Assembly (NCBI RefSeq): GCF_036226745.1
Contig: NZ_CP109013.1
Span: 7,564,001-7,628,000 of the forward strand
DNA from: Streptomyces sp. NBC_00683
GTDB taxonomy: Bacteria; Actinomycetota; Actinomycetes; Streptomycetales; Streptomycetaceae
Direction of reading: 5' to 3'
Length of the DNA stretch: 64,000 nt
Below, one piece after another: positions 50,295 through 60,642 of this stretch. The notes beneath the pieces were generated by a model. The model was given only the letters and a program-made list of their open reading frames with translations. It was not told the origin of the DNA and did no database searches. Position 1 is the stretch's first letter. Every line of letters begins with the position of its first letter. Made by a program: the position numbers and the translations under genes.

Positions 50295-50924
50295 ATGGCT
50301 CGTGTATCCCAGGAACACCTCGACGCCCGCCGCCGGCAGATCCTCGACGGCGCCGCACGCGCCTTCGCCCGTGACGGCTTCCACGGCACCTCGATGCAGG
50401 ACGTCCTGAAGGAGGTCGGGCTGTCGGCTGGGGCGGTCTACCGCTACTTCAGCGGCAAGGAGGACCTGATCGCGGCCATCGCGGGGGAGGCGGTCGGCGG
50501 CGTCCGCCAGGCCTTCGAGCAGGCGTCCCAGGACAGTCCGCCGCCCACTCCCGATGTCCTGATCGGCCGCGTGGTGCGCTCTCTTTTCGGTGACGGGACG
50601 GACAGGGCGGGCGGGCTGGACCGCAGGGCCTACGCCGGGCTGATCGTCCAGGTGTGGTCCGAGACCCTGCGCAGCGAGCGGCTGTCGGCCACGCTCGGTG
50701 AGGCCTACGCGGGTCTGCGCGTGGCCTGGGCGGAACTGGTCGGTGCGTACCGAGCCGCCGGAGTGCTCACCGCCGAGGTGCCGGACGAACACGTCGCCCG
50801 CACGCTGATCGCCGTCGCGCAGGGGTACATCGCCCAGCTGGCCATGTTCGGCGACGTCGGCCCGGAGATCCTCGAAAGCGGCCTGCGCGGGCTGATGTCC
50901 ATGGATCTGCAAAAGATCAGTTAA
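50295..50924 (+). CDS. TetR-family transcriptional regulator
   Basis: A 209-residue TetR regulator; helix-turn-helix at about residues 12-58 (RRQILDGAARAFARDGFHGTSMQDVLKEVGLSAGAVYRYF). A C-terminal TetR_C domain with LRVAWAELVGAYRAAGVL follows. It starts at ATG 50295 with the second repeat directly upstream. The divergent membrane protein gene is the probable target, suggesting a self-regulated drug-export system. The inducer is unknown. Confidence 0.93.
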   Translation: MARVSQEHLDARRRQILDGAARAFARDGFHGTSMQDVLKEVGLSAGAVYRYFSGKEDLIAAIAGEAVGGVRQAFEQASQDSPPPTPDVLIGRVVRSLFGDGTDRAGGLDRRAYAGLIVQVWSETLRSERLSATLGEAYAGLRVAWAELVGAYRAAGVLTAEVPDEHVARTLIAVAQGYIAQLAMFGDVGPEILESGLRGLMSMDLQKIS

Positions 50925-50981
50925 CGCGCCGGAAAAACTTCCGCCCTAACGTGCAATACCTGGCCGCGCGATCCGCTTCAT

Positions 50982-51012
50982 CGTTCAACAGAGTGTTGAA
51001 CGGGGATAGGGT
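50982..51012 (+). promoter_or_regulatory. ureA promoter with embedded palindrome
   Basis: A perfect 8-bp inverted repeat (CGTTCAAC and GTTGAACG, 5-nt centre, 50982-51002) overlaps a plausible promoter. TTCAAC at 50984-50989 as -35 is 17 bp from TAGGGT at 51007-51012 as -10. A repressor bound here would block RNA polymerase. The site does not match the GlnR consensus. Confidence 0.6.
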
Positions 51013-51060
51013 CCCGCTGCGCCCGGGCCGGTCCCGGGCGGAAGACGAAGAGGTGGAAGC

Positions 51061-51363
51061 GTGCAACTGACTCCGCACGAACAGGAACGCCTGCTCATTC
51101 ATGTGGCGGCCGATGTCGCCGAGAAGCGCAGGGCGCGCGGGCTGCGGCTGAATCACCCCGAGGCGATCGCCCTGATCACCTCCCACCTCCTGGAGGGCGC
51201 GCGCGACGGCCGGACCGTCGCCGAACTGATGGCCTCCGGCAGGAAGGTGCTCACCCGCGAGGACGTCATGGACGGCATCCCCGAGATGATCCACGACGTC
51301 CAGGTCGAAGCCACCTTCCCGGACGGCACCAAGCTCGTCACCGTCCACGATCCGATCGTCTGA
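51061..51363 (+). CDS. ureA: Urease gamma subunit
   Basis: A 100-residue structural subunit of nickel urease, which hydrolyses urea to ammonia and carbamate. Full-length match to the family: [21 protein letters not shown] at the start, [22 protein letters not shown] near residue 29, [24 protein letters not shown] at the end. The start is GTG 51061 with GGAAG upstream. First gene of ureABCFGD; a palindrome overlaps the promoter. Confidence 0.98.
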   Translation: MQLTPHEQERLLIHVAADVAEKRRARGLRLNHPEAIALITSHLLEGARDGRTVAELMASGRKVLTREDVMDGIPEMIHDVQVEATFPDGTKLVTVHDPIV

Positions 51364-51378
51364 CGGGGGAGCGGCCGG

Positions 51379-51690
51379 ATGATTCCCGGAGAGATCCTGT
51401 ACGCGCAAGGCACGGTGCGGCTCAACGAGGGGCGCCCCGTCACCCGCATCACCGTCCTCAACGCAGCCGACCGGCCCGTCCAGGTCGGCTCGCACTACCA
51501 CTTCGCCGAGGCCAACCCCGGTCTGGACTTCGACCGCCGAGCAGCTCACGGGCTGCGGCTGAACATCGCAGCGGGTACCGCCGTGCGCTTCGAACCCGGT
51601 GTCCCGGTCGACGTCGAACTCGTCCCGCTCGCAGGCCTGCGCACCGTCCCCGGGCTGCGCGGCGAAACCGGAGGTTCCCTCGATGCCTGA
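51379..51690 (+). CDS. ureB: Urease beta subunit
   Basis: A 103-residue structural subunit that packs against UreC. Typical opening [40 protein letters not shown] near residue 31, and [17 protein letters not shown] near 52. Starts 15 bp after ureA and its end overlaps the ureC start by 8 bp. Confidence 0.98.
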   Translation: MIPGEILYAQGTVRLNEGRPVTRITVLNAADRPVQVGSHYHFAEANPGLDFDRRAAHGLRLNIAAGTAVRFEPGVPVDVELVPLAGLRTVPGLRGETGGSLDA

Positions 51691-53404
51691 GCTCAGCCGC
51701 GCCGTGTACGCCGACCTGTTCGGGCCGACCACCGGTGACCGCATCCGGCTCGCCGACACCGATCTCGTCGTCGAGATCGAGGAGGACCGCTCGGGCGGCC
51801 CCGGGAGGGCCGGTGACGAGGCGGTGTTCGGCGGTGGCAAGGTGATCCGCGAATCGATGGGCCAGGCGCGCACCACCCGCGCCGAGGGGGCACCCGACAC
51901 CGTCGTCACCGGCGCCGTCATCATCGACCACTGGGGCATCGTCAAGGCCGACATCGGTATCCGCGACGGCCGGATCACCGGCATCGGCAAGGCCGGCAAC
52001 CCCGACACGATGGACGGCGTCCACCCCGATCTGGTCATCGGCCCCGAGACCGAAATCATCGCGGGCAACGGCAAGTTCATCACCGCGGGTGCCATCGACG
52101 CGCACGTCCACTTCATCTCCCCGACCCTCGTCGACCAGGCGCTCTCCTCCGGTATCACCACGCTCGTCGGCGGCGGCACGGGACCGGCGGAAGGGACCAA
52201 GGCCACCACGATCACCCCGGGCCCCTGGCACCTCGCCCGGATGTTCGAGGCCCTCGAGGGCTATCCGGTCAACATCGGCCTGCTCGGCAAGGGCAACACG
52301 ATGTCCCGCGAGGCCATGCACTCCCAGCTGCGCGCCGGAGCACTGGGGTTCAAGATCCATGAGGACTGGGGCGCCACCCCCGCCGTCATCGACGCCTGTC
52401 TGAGCGTCTGCGAGGAGACCGGCGCTCAACTGGCCATCCACACGGACACGCTCAACGAGGCCGGATTCGTCGCCGACACCCTCGCCGCCATCGCCGGGCG
52501 CTCCATCCACGCGTACCACACCGAAGGTGCGGGCGGCGGGCACGCCCCCGACATCATCAGCGTGGTCTCGGAGCCGTACGTCCTGCCCAGCTCCACCAAT
52601 CCGACCCGGCCGCACACCGTCAACACGATCGAGGAACACCTCGACATGCTGATGGTCTGCCATCACCTCAACCCCGCCGTCCCGGAGGACCTGGCCTTCG
52701 CCGAGTCCCGGATCCGGCCCTCGACCATCGCGGCCGAGGACATCCTCCACGACCTCGGCGCCATCTCGATCATCTCCTCCGACTCCCAGGCGATGGGACG
52801 GATCGGCGAGGTGATCCTGCGTACCTGGCAGACCGCCCACGTGATGAAGCGGCGGCGCGGTTCCCTGGCGGGCGACGGGGCCGCCGACAACCACCGGGCT
52901 CGTCGCTATGTCGCCAAATACACCATCAACCCGGCGGTCGCCCAGGGCCTGGACCGGGAGATCGGCTCGGTCGAGACGGGGAAGCTCGCCGACCTCGTGC
53001 TGTGGGACCCGGCCTTCTTCGGCGTCAAGCCGCAGACGGTGATCAAGGGGGGGCAGATCGCGTACGCGCAGATGGGCGATGCCAACGCCTCGATCCCCAC
53101 CCCGCAGCCCGTGATGCCCCGCCCGATGTTCGGCGCCGTGGGGCGTGCGCCCGCCGCCAACTCCTTCAACTTCGTGTCCACGGCCGCCATCGAGGACGGG
53201 CTGCCGGACCGGCTGGGGCTGGGCAAGGCGTTCGTGCCCATCACCAGCACCCGTGGCGTCACCAAGGCGGACATGCGGGAGAACGACGCGATGCCGCGGG
53301 TCAAGGTCGACCCCGACAGCTTTGCCGTCACCATCGACGGGGAGCAGGTCGAACCTGCTCCGGCAGCCGAACTCCCCATGGCCCAGCGTTACTTCCTTTT
53401 CTGA
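51683..53404 (+). CDS. ureC: Urease alpha (catalytic) subunit
   Basis: A 573-residue nickel-binding subunit. The ligands are in place: His-x-His in DAHVHFIS near residue 138, the Lys that becomes carbamylated in GFKIHEDWG near 221, and His residues in [13 protein letters not shown] near 276. The Asp is in [12 protein letters not shown] near 365. The mobile flap with the active-site Cys and His is in MVCHHLNP near 322. It starts at ATG 51683 inside the end of ureB. Length matches the family, so the enzyme should be active once UreF, UreG and UreD load nickel. Confidence 0.98.
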   Translation: MPELSRAVYADLFGPTTGDRIRLADTDLVVEIEEDRSGGPGRAGDEAVFGGGKVIRESMGQARTTRAEGAPDTVVTGAVIIDHWGIVKADIGIRDGRITGIGKAGNPDTMDGVHPDLVIGPETEIIAGNGKFITAGAIDAHVHFISPTLVDQALSSGITTLVGGGTGPAEGTKATTITPGPWHLARMFEALEGYPVNIGLLGKGNTMSREAMHSQLRAGALGFKIHEDWGATPAVIDACLSVCEETGAQLAIHTDTLNEAGFVADTLAAIAGRSIHAYHTEGAGGGHAPDIISVVSEPYVLPSSTNPTRPHTVNTIEEHLDMLMVCHHLNPAVPEDLAFAESRIRPSTIAAEDILHDLGAISIISSDSQAMGRIGEVILRTWQTAHVMKRRRGSLAGDGAADNHRARRYVAKYTINPAVAQGLDREIGSVETGKLADLVLWDPAFFGVKPQTVIKGGQIAYAQMGDANASIPTPQPVMPRPMFGAVGRAPAANSFNFVSTAAIEDGLPDRLGLGKAFVPITSTRGVTKADMRENDAMPRVKVDPDSFAVTIDGEQVEPAPAAELPMAQRYFLF

Positions 53405-53421
53405 GGGCGGGGCAGCACTCC

Positions 53422-54087
53422 ATGACGACGCGCGCCGCACTGCTCGTCCTCGCCGACGGCCGGTTCCCCGCCGGTGGCCACGCCCACTCGGGTGGCGCCG
53501 AACCGGCCGTCAAGGCAGGACACATCCGCAACGCCCAGGACCTGGCGGGCTTCTGCCTGGGCCGGCTCCACACCACCGGACTGACCTCGGCCGCACTCGC
53601 CGCGGCGGCGGCCCACGGCCTCGACCCGCTCGCACTCGACGAGGCCGCCGACGCCAGGACGCCCTCGCCCGCGCTGCGGGCCGTCGCACGCAAGCTCGGC
53701 CGCCAGCTGATGCGGGCGGCGCGGGCAACCTGGCCCAGCACCGAACTGGCCGCGCTCGCAGCAGCCCGGCCGCGTGGCGCCCACCAGCCCGTCGTCCTCG
53801 GCCTCACCGCCCGCGCCGCAGGCCTGGGGCCCGAGGACGCCGCACACTGCGCCGTGTACGAAGCAGTCAGCGGCCCGGCCACCGCGGTCGTCCGGCTGCT
53901 CTCCCTGGACCCCTTCGAGGCCACCGCCGTCCTCGCCCGCCTCGCGCCCGAACTCGACCGGGTCGCCGAACAGGCCACCGCGGCCGCGCTGGACGGCATC
54001 GACGCGCTGCCCGCCGCCTCCGCGCCGCTGCTCGACATCACCGCCGAAGCGCACGCGGCCTGGCCGGTCCGGCTGTTCGCGTCCTGA
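53422..54087 (+). CDS. ureF: Urease accessory protein UreF
   Basis: A 221-residue all-helical protein that acts with UreD and UreG in nickel insertion, as a GTPase-activating or fidelity factor. It has the UreF opening [24 protein letters not shown] near residue 8 and the C-terminal helix with [18 protein letters not shown]. The N-terminus is slightly short compared with enterobacterial UreF. It starts 17 bp after ureC. Confidence 0.95.
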   Translation: MTTRAALLVLADGRFPAGGHAHSGGAEPAVKAGHIRNAQDLAGFCLGRLHTTGLTSAALAAAAAHGLDPLALDEAADARTPSPALRAVARKLGRQLMRAARATWPSTELAALAAARPRGAHQPVVLGLTARAAGLGPEDAAHCAVYEAVSGPATAVVRLLSLDPFEATAVLARLAPELDRVAEQATAAALDGIDALPAASAPLLDITAEAHAAWPVRLFAS

Positions 54088-54122
54088 GAACTCCACACCT
54101 GCCACCACCAGGAGTCACCCCC

Positions 54123-54796
<674 letters not shown>

Positions 54797-54800
<4 letters not shown>

Positions 54801-55582
54801 GCATCGAGGCCACCGCCCGCATCACCGCGGTCCCCGACGGGCGCGGTTCCACCGCGCTGCCCGTGCTGGAGAGCGCGGGACCGCTGGCCCTGCGCCGCAC
54901 CAGATCACCGGAGCCCGGACGCGCCCGCGTCACCGTGGTCGGAGCGATGAGCGCGCCCCTCGGCGGCGACCGCCTCGCCATCGAGGCGCGGGCCGAGGAC
55001 GGCGCACGGCTGGCGGTGGACTCCGCCGCGGCCACCGTGGCACTCCCCGGCGCCCGTCCGGACGCGGGCCGCGCCTCGTACGACCTGCGGCTGAGCGTGG
55101 GGGAGGGCGCGGAACTCCGCTGGCTCCCCGAGCAGCTCATCTCCGCGTACGGCAGCGAGCTCGACCAGAGCACCCGGGTCGAACTCGCCGCCACCGCACG
55201 TCTGGTGCTGCGCGAGGAACAGATCCTGGGACGGCACGGCGAGGTCACCGGCAGCCTCACCACCCGTCTGACGGTCCGCCGGGCCGGCCGCCCCTTGCTC
55301 GACCAACAGCTCGGGTACGGGCCCGGGGCACCCGGCGGATGGGACGGTGCGGCGGTCCTGGGGGGTCACCGGGCCGTGGGACAACTACTCGTCGTCCACC
55401 CCGGGTTCGAGGACGCCCTGCCTGAACCCCGGCTGCTGGGTCCCACTGCCGCGCTCGCCCCGCTGGCCGGTCCCGCCGTACTGGTGACAGCGCTCGCCGC
55501 CGACGCCCGGCTGCTGCGCGGTGTTCTGGACGAGGCGCTCGCCGGGCTGTTGGACGGACTCAAGGCCTTCCACGGGGCCTGA
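54797..55582 (+). CDS. ureD: Urease accessory protein UreD
   Basis: A 261-residue scaffold protein binding apo-urease and UreF/UreG. Family features: [15 protein letters not shown] start ([11 protein letters not shown]), [19 protein letters not shown] near residue 55, [16 protein letters not shown] near 112, and [16 protein letters not shown] near 135. ATG 54797 overlaps the ureG stop (ATGA). Last gene of the urease operon, order ureA-B-C-F-G-D with no ureE. Confidence 0.95.
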
Positions 55583-55731
55583 GTCCGCTCAGCGGGACGC
55601 GGTCACCGGTTATTGGTTCGGTAAAGAAACGTGCGTACGCCCTGTTCTCAGCAACCCCACAGACGAAAGGATCCGCTGGACATACGAACACCTGCGCCAC
55701 CAGCGGCGCATCACACAGGGGGAGGTTCCAC

Positions 55732-57309
55732 TTGAGACGCACAGCAGTGCTCGGCTCGGCCGGCACTCTGATCGCGGGCACGCTCATAGCGGGGGCGATA
55801 GCCGCACCGGCAGCCAGTGCCGACGGCCGTCACCACGGCGGTTCCGAGGCGCGCGGCGTCCAGGTCGCCGCGGCCCGTGCGGCGACAGCCGGTATCGACT
55901 GGGCGGACTGTCCGGCCGACTGGGCGATCGTCACACCCATCCAGTGCGGATGGGTGACCGTGCCGCTCGACTACGCCAGGCCGAACGGCAAGCAGATCAA
56001 GCTCGCCGTCGACCGGCACGTCAGCACGGGCACGAAAGAGGAGCGCCAGGGCGCGCTCCTCTACAACCCCGGTGGCCCCGGCGGCTCCGGTATGGCGTTC
56101 CCGAGGCGCATCGTCACCAAGAACCCGCTCTGGGTGAAGGCGGCGAAGGCATACGACTTCGTCGGCTTCGACCCGCGCGGTGTCGGCCACTCGGCGCCGA
56201 TCTCCTGCATCGACCCGCAGGAGTTCGTGAAGGCCCCGAAGGCGGACCCCGTACCCGACAGCGAGGCCGACAAGCGCGCGCAGCGCAAGCTCGCCGCCGA
56301 GTACGCGGACGGCTGCGCCGAACGCAGCGGCGACATGCTGCCGCACATGACCACGCTCAACACCGCGCGCGACCTGGATGTCATCCGCGCCGCGCTCGGT
56401 GAGAAGAAGCTCAACTTCCTGGGCGTCTCCTACGGCACCTACCTGGGCGCGGTCTACGGCACGCTGTTCCCGGACCACGTGCGCCGCATGATCGTCGACA
56501 GCGTGGTCGATCCTTCGAAGGACAACATCTGGTACGAGGCCAACCTCAACCAGGACGTCGCCTTCCAGGTGCGCTGGGGGGACTGGAAGGCGTGGGTCGC
56601 CAAGAACGACGCCGTCTACCACATCGGCGACACGCCCGAGAAGGTCGAGCAGGCGTGGCTGAAGCTGCGCGCGGCGGCCAAGAAGGACCCGATCGGCGGC
56701 GTCGTCGGCCCCGCCGAGCTCATCGGGTTCTTCCAGGGTGCGCCGTACTACGACTCCGCCTGGGCACCCACCGCCCAGGTCTGGAGCGACTACCTGGGCG
56801 GCGACACCCAGGCGCTGATCGACGCCGCGGCCCCCGACCTGTCGGACACCAAGGGCAACGCCTCCTCGGAGAACAGCAACGCCGTGTACACGGCGGTCGA
56901 GTGCGCGGACGCCAAGTGGCCCACCAGCTGGTCGAAGTGGGACCGCGACAACACCAGGCTGCACAAGGACAACCCGTTCATGACCTGGGCGAACGCCTGG
57001 ATGAACCTGCCCTGCGCGACCTGGCCGACGAAGCAGCAGACCCCGCTGGACGTCAGGACCGGCAAGGGCCTGCCGCCCGTGCTGATCGTGCAGTCCACGC
57101 GTGACGCCGCCACTCCGTACGAGGGCGCCGTCGACCTGCACAAGCGCTTCAAGGGCTCCCGCCTCATCACCGAGAAGGACGCCGGCTCGCACGGTGTCAC
57201 CGGCCTGGTCAACCCCTGCATCAACGAGCGGGTGGACACCTACCTGCTCACCGGGAAGACCGACCCGCGTGATGTGACGTGCACCCCGCACGCCACACCG
57301 AAGCCGTGA
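55732..57309 (+). CDS. Secreted tripeptidyl aminopeptidase-like alpha/beta hydrolase
   Basis: A 525-residue exported serine peptidase of the Streptomyces Tap/SlpD type, S33 family. A signal peptide (residues 1-34, RRTAVLGSAGTLIAG to AASA) leads to the hydrolase domain with LLYNPGGPGGSG near residue 106. The nucleophile Ser is in LGVSYGTYLGAVYG near 231. The acid Asp is in VQSTRDAATPYEGA near 459 and the His in DAGSHGVTG near 486, both in the C-terminal TAP-like domain. The start is TTG 55732, with a strong GGGGGAGG just before it. It likely trims peptides outside the cell. Monocistronic, closed by a hairpin. Confidence 0.92.
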   Translation: MRRTAVLGSAGTLIAGTLIAGAIAAPAASADGRHHGGSEARGVQVAAARAATAGIDWADCPADWAIVTPIQCGWVTVPLDYARPNGKQIKLAVDRHVSTGTKEERQGALLYNPGGPGGSGMAFPRRIVTKNPLWVKAAKAYDFVGFDPRGVGHSAPISCIDPQEFVKAPKADPVPDSEADKRAQRKLAAEYADGCAERSGDMLPHMTTLNTARDLDVIRAALGEKKLNFLGVSYGTYLGAVYGTLFPDHVRRMIVDSVVDPSKDNIWYEANLNQDVAFQVRWGDWKAWVAKNDAVYHIGDTPEKVEQAWLKLRAAAKKDPIGGVVGPAELIGFFQGAPYYDSAWAPTAQVWSDYLGGDTQALIDAAAPDLSDTKGNASSENSNAVYTAVECADAKWPTSWSKWDRDNTRLHKDNPFMTWANAWMNLPCATWPTKQQTPLDVRTGKGLPPVLIVQSTRDAATPYEGAVDLHKRFKGSRLITEKDAGSHGVTGLVNPCINERVDTYLLTGKTDPRDVTCTPHATPKP

Positions 57310-57330
57310 GCGTCATCTGAAGTGAGCGAG

Positions 57331-57360
57331 CGGGCGGCCGGAGATCCAACCGGCCGCCCG
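57331..57360. terminator. Bidirectional terminator after the peptidase gene
   Basis: A perfect 11-bp stem (CGGGCGGCCGG with CCGGCCGCCCG) and 8-nt loop, followed by TT, between convergent genes. Confidence 0.8.
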
Positions 57361-57375
57361 TTCCGCCGACCGGGC

Positions 57376-58425
57376 TCAGGCCCCGCGGTCGTACTCCGCC
57401 AGCCAGGCGTCCTCCGCCGCGTAGTCGAAGAGGGTCTCGCCGTAGTTCCGCGCCATCTTCGGGAAGGCCTCCGTCCACTTCCGTCCGTGCAGTTCGGACG
57501 CGAGCCACTCGACGGTTGCCGGAAGCGAGTCCGCATAGTCCGTCACCGGCACATAGCCGAGATCGTGCCGGGCGGACGCCATGTCGTAGACGATGGGATG
57601 AGCGCTGGTCCACGGTGTCTCGCCGACGTGACCCTCGGGTGGGGCACCCGCCACCAGGACCGTTTCGGTCTTCCGGCCGAGCACGTCGTCGATGGCCGCG
57701 GCGATCTCGGAGACGGTCGGCGCCTGTGGATCCCCGGCGTTGAGCACCCGCGAAGCAGGCCGCAGAGCGGCGAGACGTATCAGCTCGGCGAGGTTGGACA
57801 CATGGACCGGATGGAAGCGGGACATCCCGTCGTACGCGAGCACCCGCCGCGCGCGTCCGTCGAGCAGACGCTTGACGAAGTACAGCTCGCGCGGCGTGCG
57901 GCAGTACTCCCCGTGAATCGCACCCGCCCGCAGCAGTGTCACCGGAAGTTCGCCGCCGGCCGCGAGCAGCTCCTGCTCCAGCTGGATCTTCCGTGTCGCG
58001 TACGTCGTGTCCCCGGGGGCCACCGTGCGCTGTGTCTCCGGGATCGGCAGCGGATAGTGAGGAGCGCCGTCGGGCTCGCCCTGGGTGTCGAAGCCGCGTC
58101 CCCTGTCGTCCTCGTAGACCGCACCGCTGGATATGACGACGGCCGAACCGACCCGGCCGGTGAGCCCGGTCAGCTGCCGGGCGTGGGCGCCGTCGAACGC
58201 CACCATGTCGACCAGGACGTCGCAGCCGTTACCGAGCACGGCGGCCAGCGCCCCCTCGTCCTCACGGTCGAGGGACACGCTGCGGACGTCCGGCCCCCAC
58301 GTGCTGTCCGGGCCGCCCCCGCGCGACCCCGCCGTCACGTCCCAGCCGTCCTCCGCCAGGGCCCGCACCGCGGCCCGGCCGACCTGCCCCGTCGCGCCCA
58401 GTACGAACGCTCGTCCTCTGCTCAT
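57376..58425 (-). CDS. NAD-dependent epimerase/dehydratase-like protein
   Basis: A 349-residue extended-SDR protein. The nucleotide loop is FVLGATGQVGRA near residue 8. VVISSGAVYEDDRG near 97 and TTYATRKIQLEQ near 140 carry the Ser/Thr-Tyr-x-x-x-Lys triad; the Tyr and Lys are in YATRK. ILRAGAIHGEY-like LLRAGAIHGEYC and FHPVHVSNLAELI mark a sugar-nucleotide epimerase or reductase fold. The substrate is unknown. It starts at ATG 58425 and lies 64 bp downstream of the acyltransferase gene on the same strand. Confidence 0.9.
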   Translation of the reverse strand: MSRGRAFVLGATGQVGRAAVRALAEDGWDVTAGSRGGGPDSTWGPDVRSVSLDREDEGALAAVLGNGCDVLVDMVAFDGAHARQLTGLTGRVGSAVVISSGAVYEDDRGRGFDTQGEPDGAPHYPLPIPETQRTVAPGDTTYATRKIQLEQELLAAGGELPVTLLRAGAIHGEYCRTPRELYFVKRLLDGRARRVLAYDGMSRFHPVHVSNLAELIRLAALRPASRVLNAGDPQAPTVSEIAAAIDDVLGRKTETVLVAGAPPEGHVGETPWTSAHPIVYDMASARHDLGYVPVTDYADSLPATVEWLASELHGRKWTEAFPKMARNYGETLFDYAAEDAWLAEYDRGA

Positions 58426-58489
58426 ACGGAAACGCTACGGGGCGCCACACCGCCGGGCCAGGGAGATCTGCCAGGAGCAGACTCCACGC

Positions 58490-59212
58490 TCAGCGTTGCC
58501 GCCGCGGGAACTTTCTGGACTGCTCCGCCTGCGCGGCCTTCACCTTGACCGCGTACTCGTCGACGTACTCCTGCCCGGACAGGCCGAGGATGGCGTACAT
58601 GATCTCGTCGGTGACCGCGCGGATCGCCGCCTTCTGGTCCTCCAGCCCGGCGTAGCGGGAGAAGTCCAGGGGCTCGCCGAAGCGGATGGTGACCCGCTTG
58701 ATCCGGGGCACGACCTTCCCGGGCGGCTGGATCTCGAACGTACCGACCATCGCGCACGGGACGACCGGGACGCCTGCCCTGATCGCCATCACGGCGACCC
58801 CGACCTTGCCCTTGTACAGACGCCCGTCGTGCGAGCGGGTGCCCTCCGGATAGATCCCCAGCAGCTCACCCTTGCTCAGCACCCCCAGCCCCTCGCGGAT
58901 CGCTGCCTGACCGGCCTCCTTGCCCGACCGGTCCACCGGAATCTGCCCGATGCTGTGGAAGAAGGCCGCGGTGAGCTTGCCCTTGATGCCGGGGCCGGTG
59001 AAGTACTCGGCCTTCGCGAGGAACGTGATGCGCCGCTTGATGATCGCGGGCATCAGGAAATGGTCGGAGAACGACAGATGATTGCCCGCGACGATGGCCG
59101 CGCCCTCGGCAGGAATGTGCTCCAGTCCTTCGATACGGGGCCGGAACCCCAGCCGGAGCAGTGGTCCGAGCACGACATATTTCAGGACGTAATAGAACAA
59201 GATCTCTCCCAC
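58490..59212 (-). CDS. 1-acyl-sn-glycerol-3-phosphate acyltransferase (PlsC-like)
   Basis: A 240-residue membrane-associated acyltransferase. Motif I His-x4-Asp is in GNHLSFSDHF near residue 44, motif II region FLAKAEYF near 64, motif III YPEGTRS near 121, and motif IV VPVVPCAMVG near 150. A hydrophobic N-terminus anchors it. It adds the second fatty acid to lysophosphatidic acid in phospholipid synthesis; several paralogues exist in Streptomyces, so the exact acceptor is uncertain. The start is GTG 59212 (MGEILFYYVLKYVV). Confidence 0.92.
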   Translation of the reverse strand: MGEILFYYVLKYVVLGPLLRLGFRPRIEGLEHIPAEGAAIVAGNHLSFSDHFLMPAIIKRRITFLAKAEYFTGPGIKGKLTAAFFHSIGQIPVDRSGKEAGQAAIREGLGVLSKGELLGIYPEGTRSHDGRLYKGKVGVAVMAIRAGVPVVPCAMVGTFEIQPPGKVVPRIKRVTIRFGEPLDFSRYAGLEDQKAAIRAVTDEIMYAILGLSGQEYVDEYAVKVKAAQAEQSRKFPRRQR

Positions 59213-59356
59213 TCTGGATCGGGCTGGTGACCGTGTTCAGCCAGGTCACAGGAGACAACCTTGCACATCGCCGATCGGCGTGTGTGATCGCCCGCGGCCA
59301 GGCCCCACCGGTCATGTGCGGCACCAATCGGTTGCCCTGTAAGACACGGACGTAAC

Positions 59357-59515
59357 TCAGGTGTCGCGGGTGGCCACCATCCCCAAGGTGGCCAGCCCCA
59401 GGACCACCCAGCCGAACCAGAGCCAGCCGTTGCTCCCCAGCGCCACCGTGTACGCCGTCACCGCAACCAGCGCCCCGACGGTAAGCACTCCCATGGTCTT
59501 CGTGGATCCGGACAT
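59357..59515 (-). CDS. Small two-helix membrane protein downstream of ctaG
   Basis: A 52-residue protein starting at ATG 59515 behind a GAGGAG ribosome site, 66 bp after the ctaG stop on the same strand. Residues 8-26 and 31-48 are hydrophobic (MGVLTVGALVAVTAY, WFGWVVLGLATLG), so it should be a hairpin in the membrane. The tail is Thr-Arg-Asp-Thr. It may be a small accessory to cytochrome oxidase assembly, but that rests only on position. Confidence 0.7.
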   Translation of the reverse strand: MSGSTKTMGVLTVGALVAVTAYTVALGSNGWLWFGWVVLGLATLGMVATRDT

Positions 59516-59581
59516 GAGCGCACGCTCCTCATCGGCCGCACGGCCGTTGAAGCCATGGTCACCCCACAGGCGTGCCTGCCG

Positions 59582-60532
59582 CTACTGTCCGCGTGCCTGC
59601 AATGAGGCGAGATAGGCGTTGTACGCGTTCAGCTCGCGGTCGCCGTCGCGGTCGGCTGCCCGGTCCGCACGCTTTGCCGTCCGCTGCTCGGAGCGGTACC
59701 ACTGGAAGACCAGCGCGATCAGGACCAGCACCGACGGGATCTCGCTGAACGCCCAGGCGATGCCGCCCGCCCAGTTCTGATCGCTCAGCGGATCGATGCC
59801 GAGGGACGCCGGAGGCGTCTTGTACGTCTCCACCATCGGCCCGCTCGCCATCATCAGGGCGATGCCGAAGAACGCGTGGAACGGCATGCCCGCGAAGAGC
59901 TCCAGCATCCGCATCACATAGCCGGGCCGGTGCGGCCCGGGGTCCACGCCCATGATCGGCCAGAAGAACACCAGGCCGACGCCGAGGAAGTGCACCATCA
60001 TCGCCAGATGGCCGGTCCTCGACCCCATCAGGAAGTCGAAAAGCGGCGTGAAGTAGAGCCCGTACAGGCTGGCGATGAAGAGCGGGATCGTGAACACCGG
60101 ATGCGTGACGATCTTCATGTAGCGGCTGTGCAGCAGCATGAGCAGCAGTTCACGCGGCCCGGTGCGGTCCCGCCCCGCGACCGGCAGCGCCCGCAGCGCC
60201 AGCGTCACCGGGGCGCCCAGCAGCAGGAGAATCGGCGACAGCATGCTGATCACCATGTGCTGCACCATGTGCACGCTGAACATGACCATGCCGTAGTCGT
60301 TGAGCTTGGTGCACATCACCAGGGCGATGGACAGCACGCCGACGACGAAGAAGACGATCCGGTTGACCGGCCAGCCGTCGCCGCGCCTGCGCAGCCGCAG
60401 CACCGCGTACCCGTAGAGGGCCAGTGCGGCGACGGAGCCGACGAGGAAGAACGGGTCCGCGGAGAATTCGAGCCCGCGTCCCAGCGTGAACGGCGGCAGA
60501 TCCATGTTCATGCCGTGCCCGCTGTGATCCAT
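59582..60532 (-). CDS. ctaG: Cytochrome c oxidase assembly protein (caa3_CtaG type)
   Basis: A 316-residue membrane protein of the caa3_CtaG (DUF1404-like) family, with about seven hydrophobic helices and conserved His residues. It has a Met/His-rich N-terminus (MDHSGHGMNMD), FSVHMVQHMVISMLSPILLLLG near residue 85, LAMMVHFLGVGLVFFWPIMGVDP near 173, and FAGMPFHAFFGIALM near 213. It takes part in oxidase maturation, probably copper delivery to the oxidase; the Met/His head could bind copper. A small membrane protein gene follows 66 bp downstream. The start is ATG 60532. Confidence 0.9.
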   Translation of the reverse strand: MDHSGHGMNMDLPPFTLGRGLEFSADPFFLVGSVAALALYGYAVLRLRRRGDGWPVNRIVFFVVGVLSIALVMCTKLNDYGMVMFSVHMVQHMVISMLSPILLLLGAPVTLALRALPVAGRDRTGPRELLLMLLHSRYMKIVTHPVFTIPLFIASLYGLYFTPLFDFLMGSRTGHLAMMVHFLGVGLVFFWPIMGVDPGPHRPGYVMRMLELFAGMPFHAFFGIALMMASGPMVETYKTPPASLGIDPLSDQNWAGGIAWAFSEIPSVLVLIALVFQWYRSEQRTAKRADRAADRDGDRELNAYNAYLASLQARGQ

Positions 60533-60587
60533 CTGTTCACTCCCGCCGGGGCGTCCCCGATTCGTGCCGGTTGTCCGGTCCAGACTA

Positions 60588-60625
60588 GAACCGCCCCCGA
60601 CCGCGGTTGCGGGCGGGGGCGGTTC
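60588..60625 (-). terminator. Hairpin after pfkA
   Basis: A perfect 12-bp stem (GAACCGCCCCCG with CGGGGGCGGTTC), 14-nt loop, 18 bp past the pfkA stop on the minus strand. Confidence 0.8.
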
Positions 60626-60642
60626 GTGGACCTATGTGTCGG

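Noticed and set aside
59269..59280. CGCCGATCGGCG palindrome between the small membrane gene and the acyltransferase gene
   Set aside because: It is a perfect 12-bp palindrome but has no loop, so it is a poor terminator, and nothing nearby suggests a regulator that would bind it.
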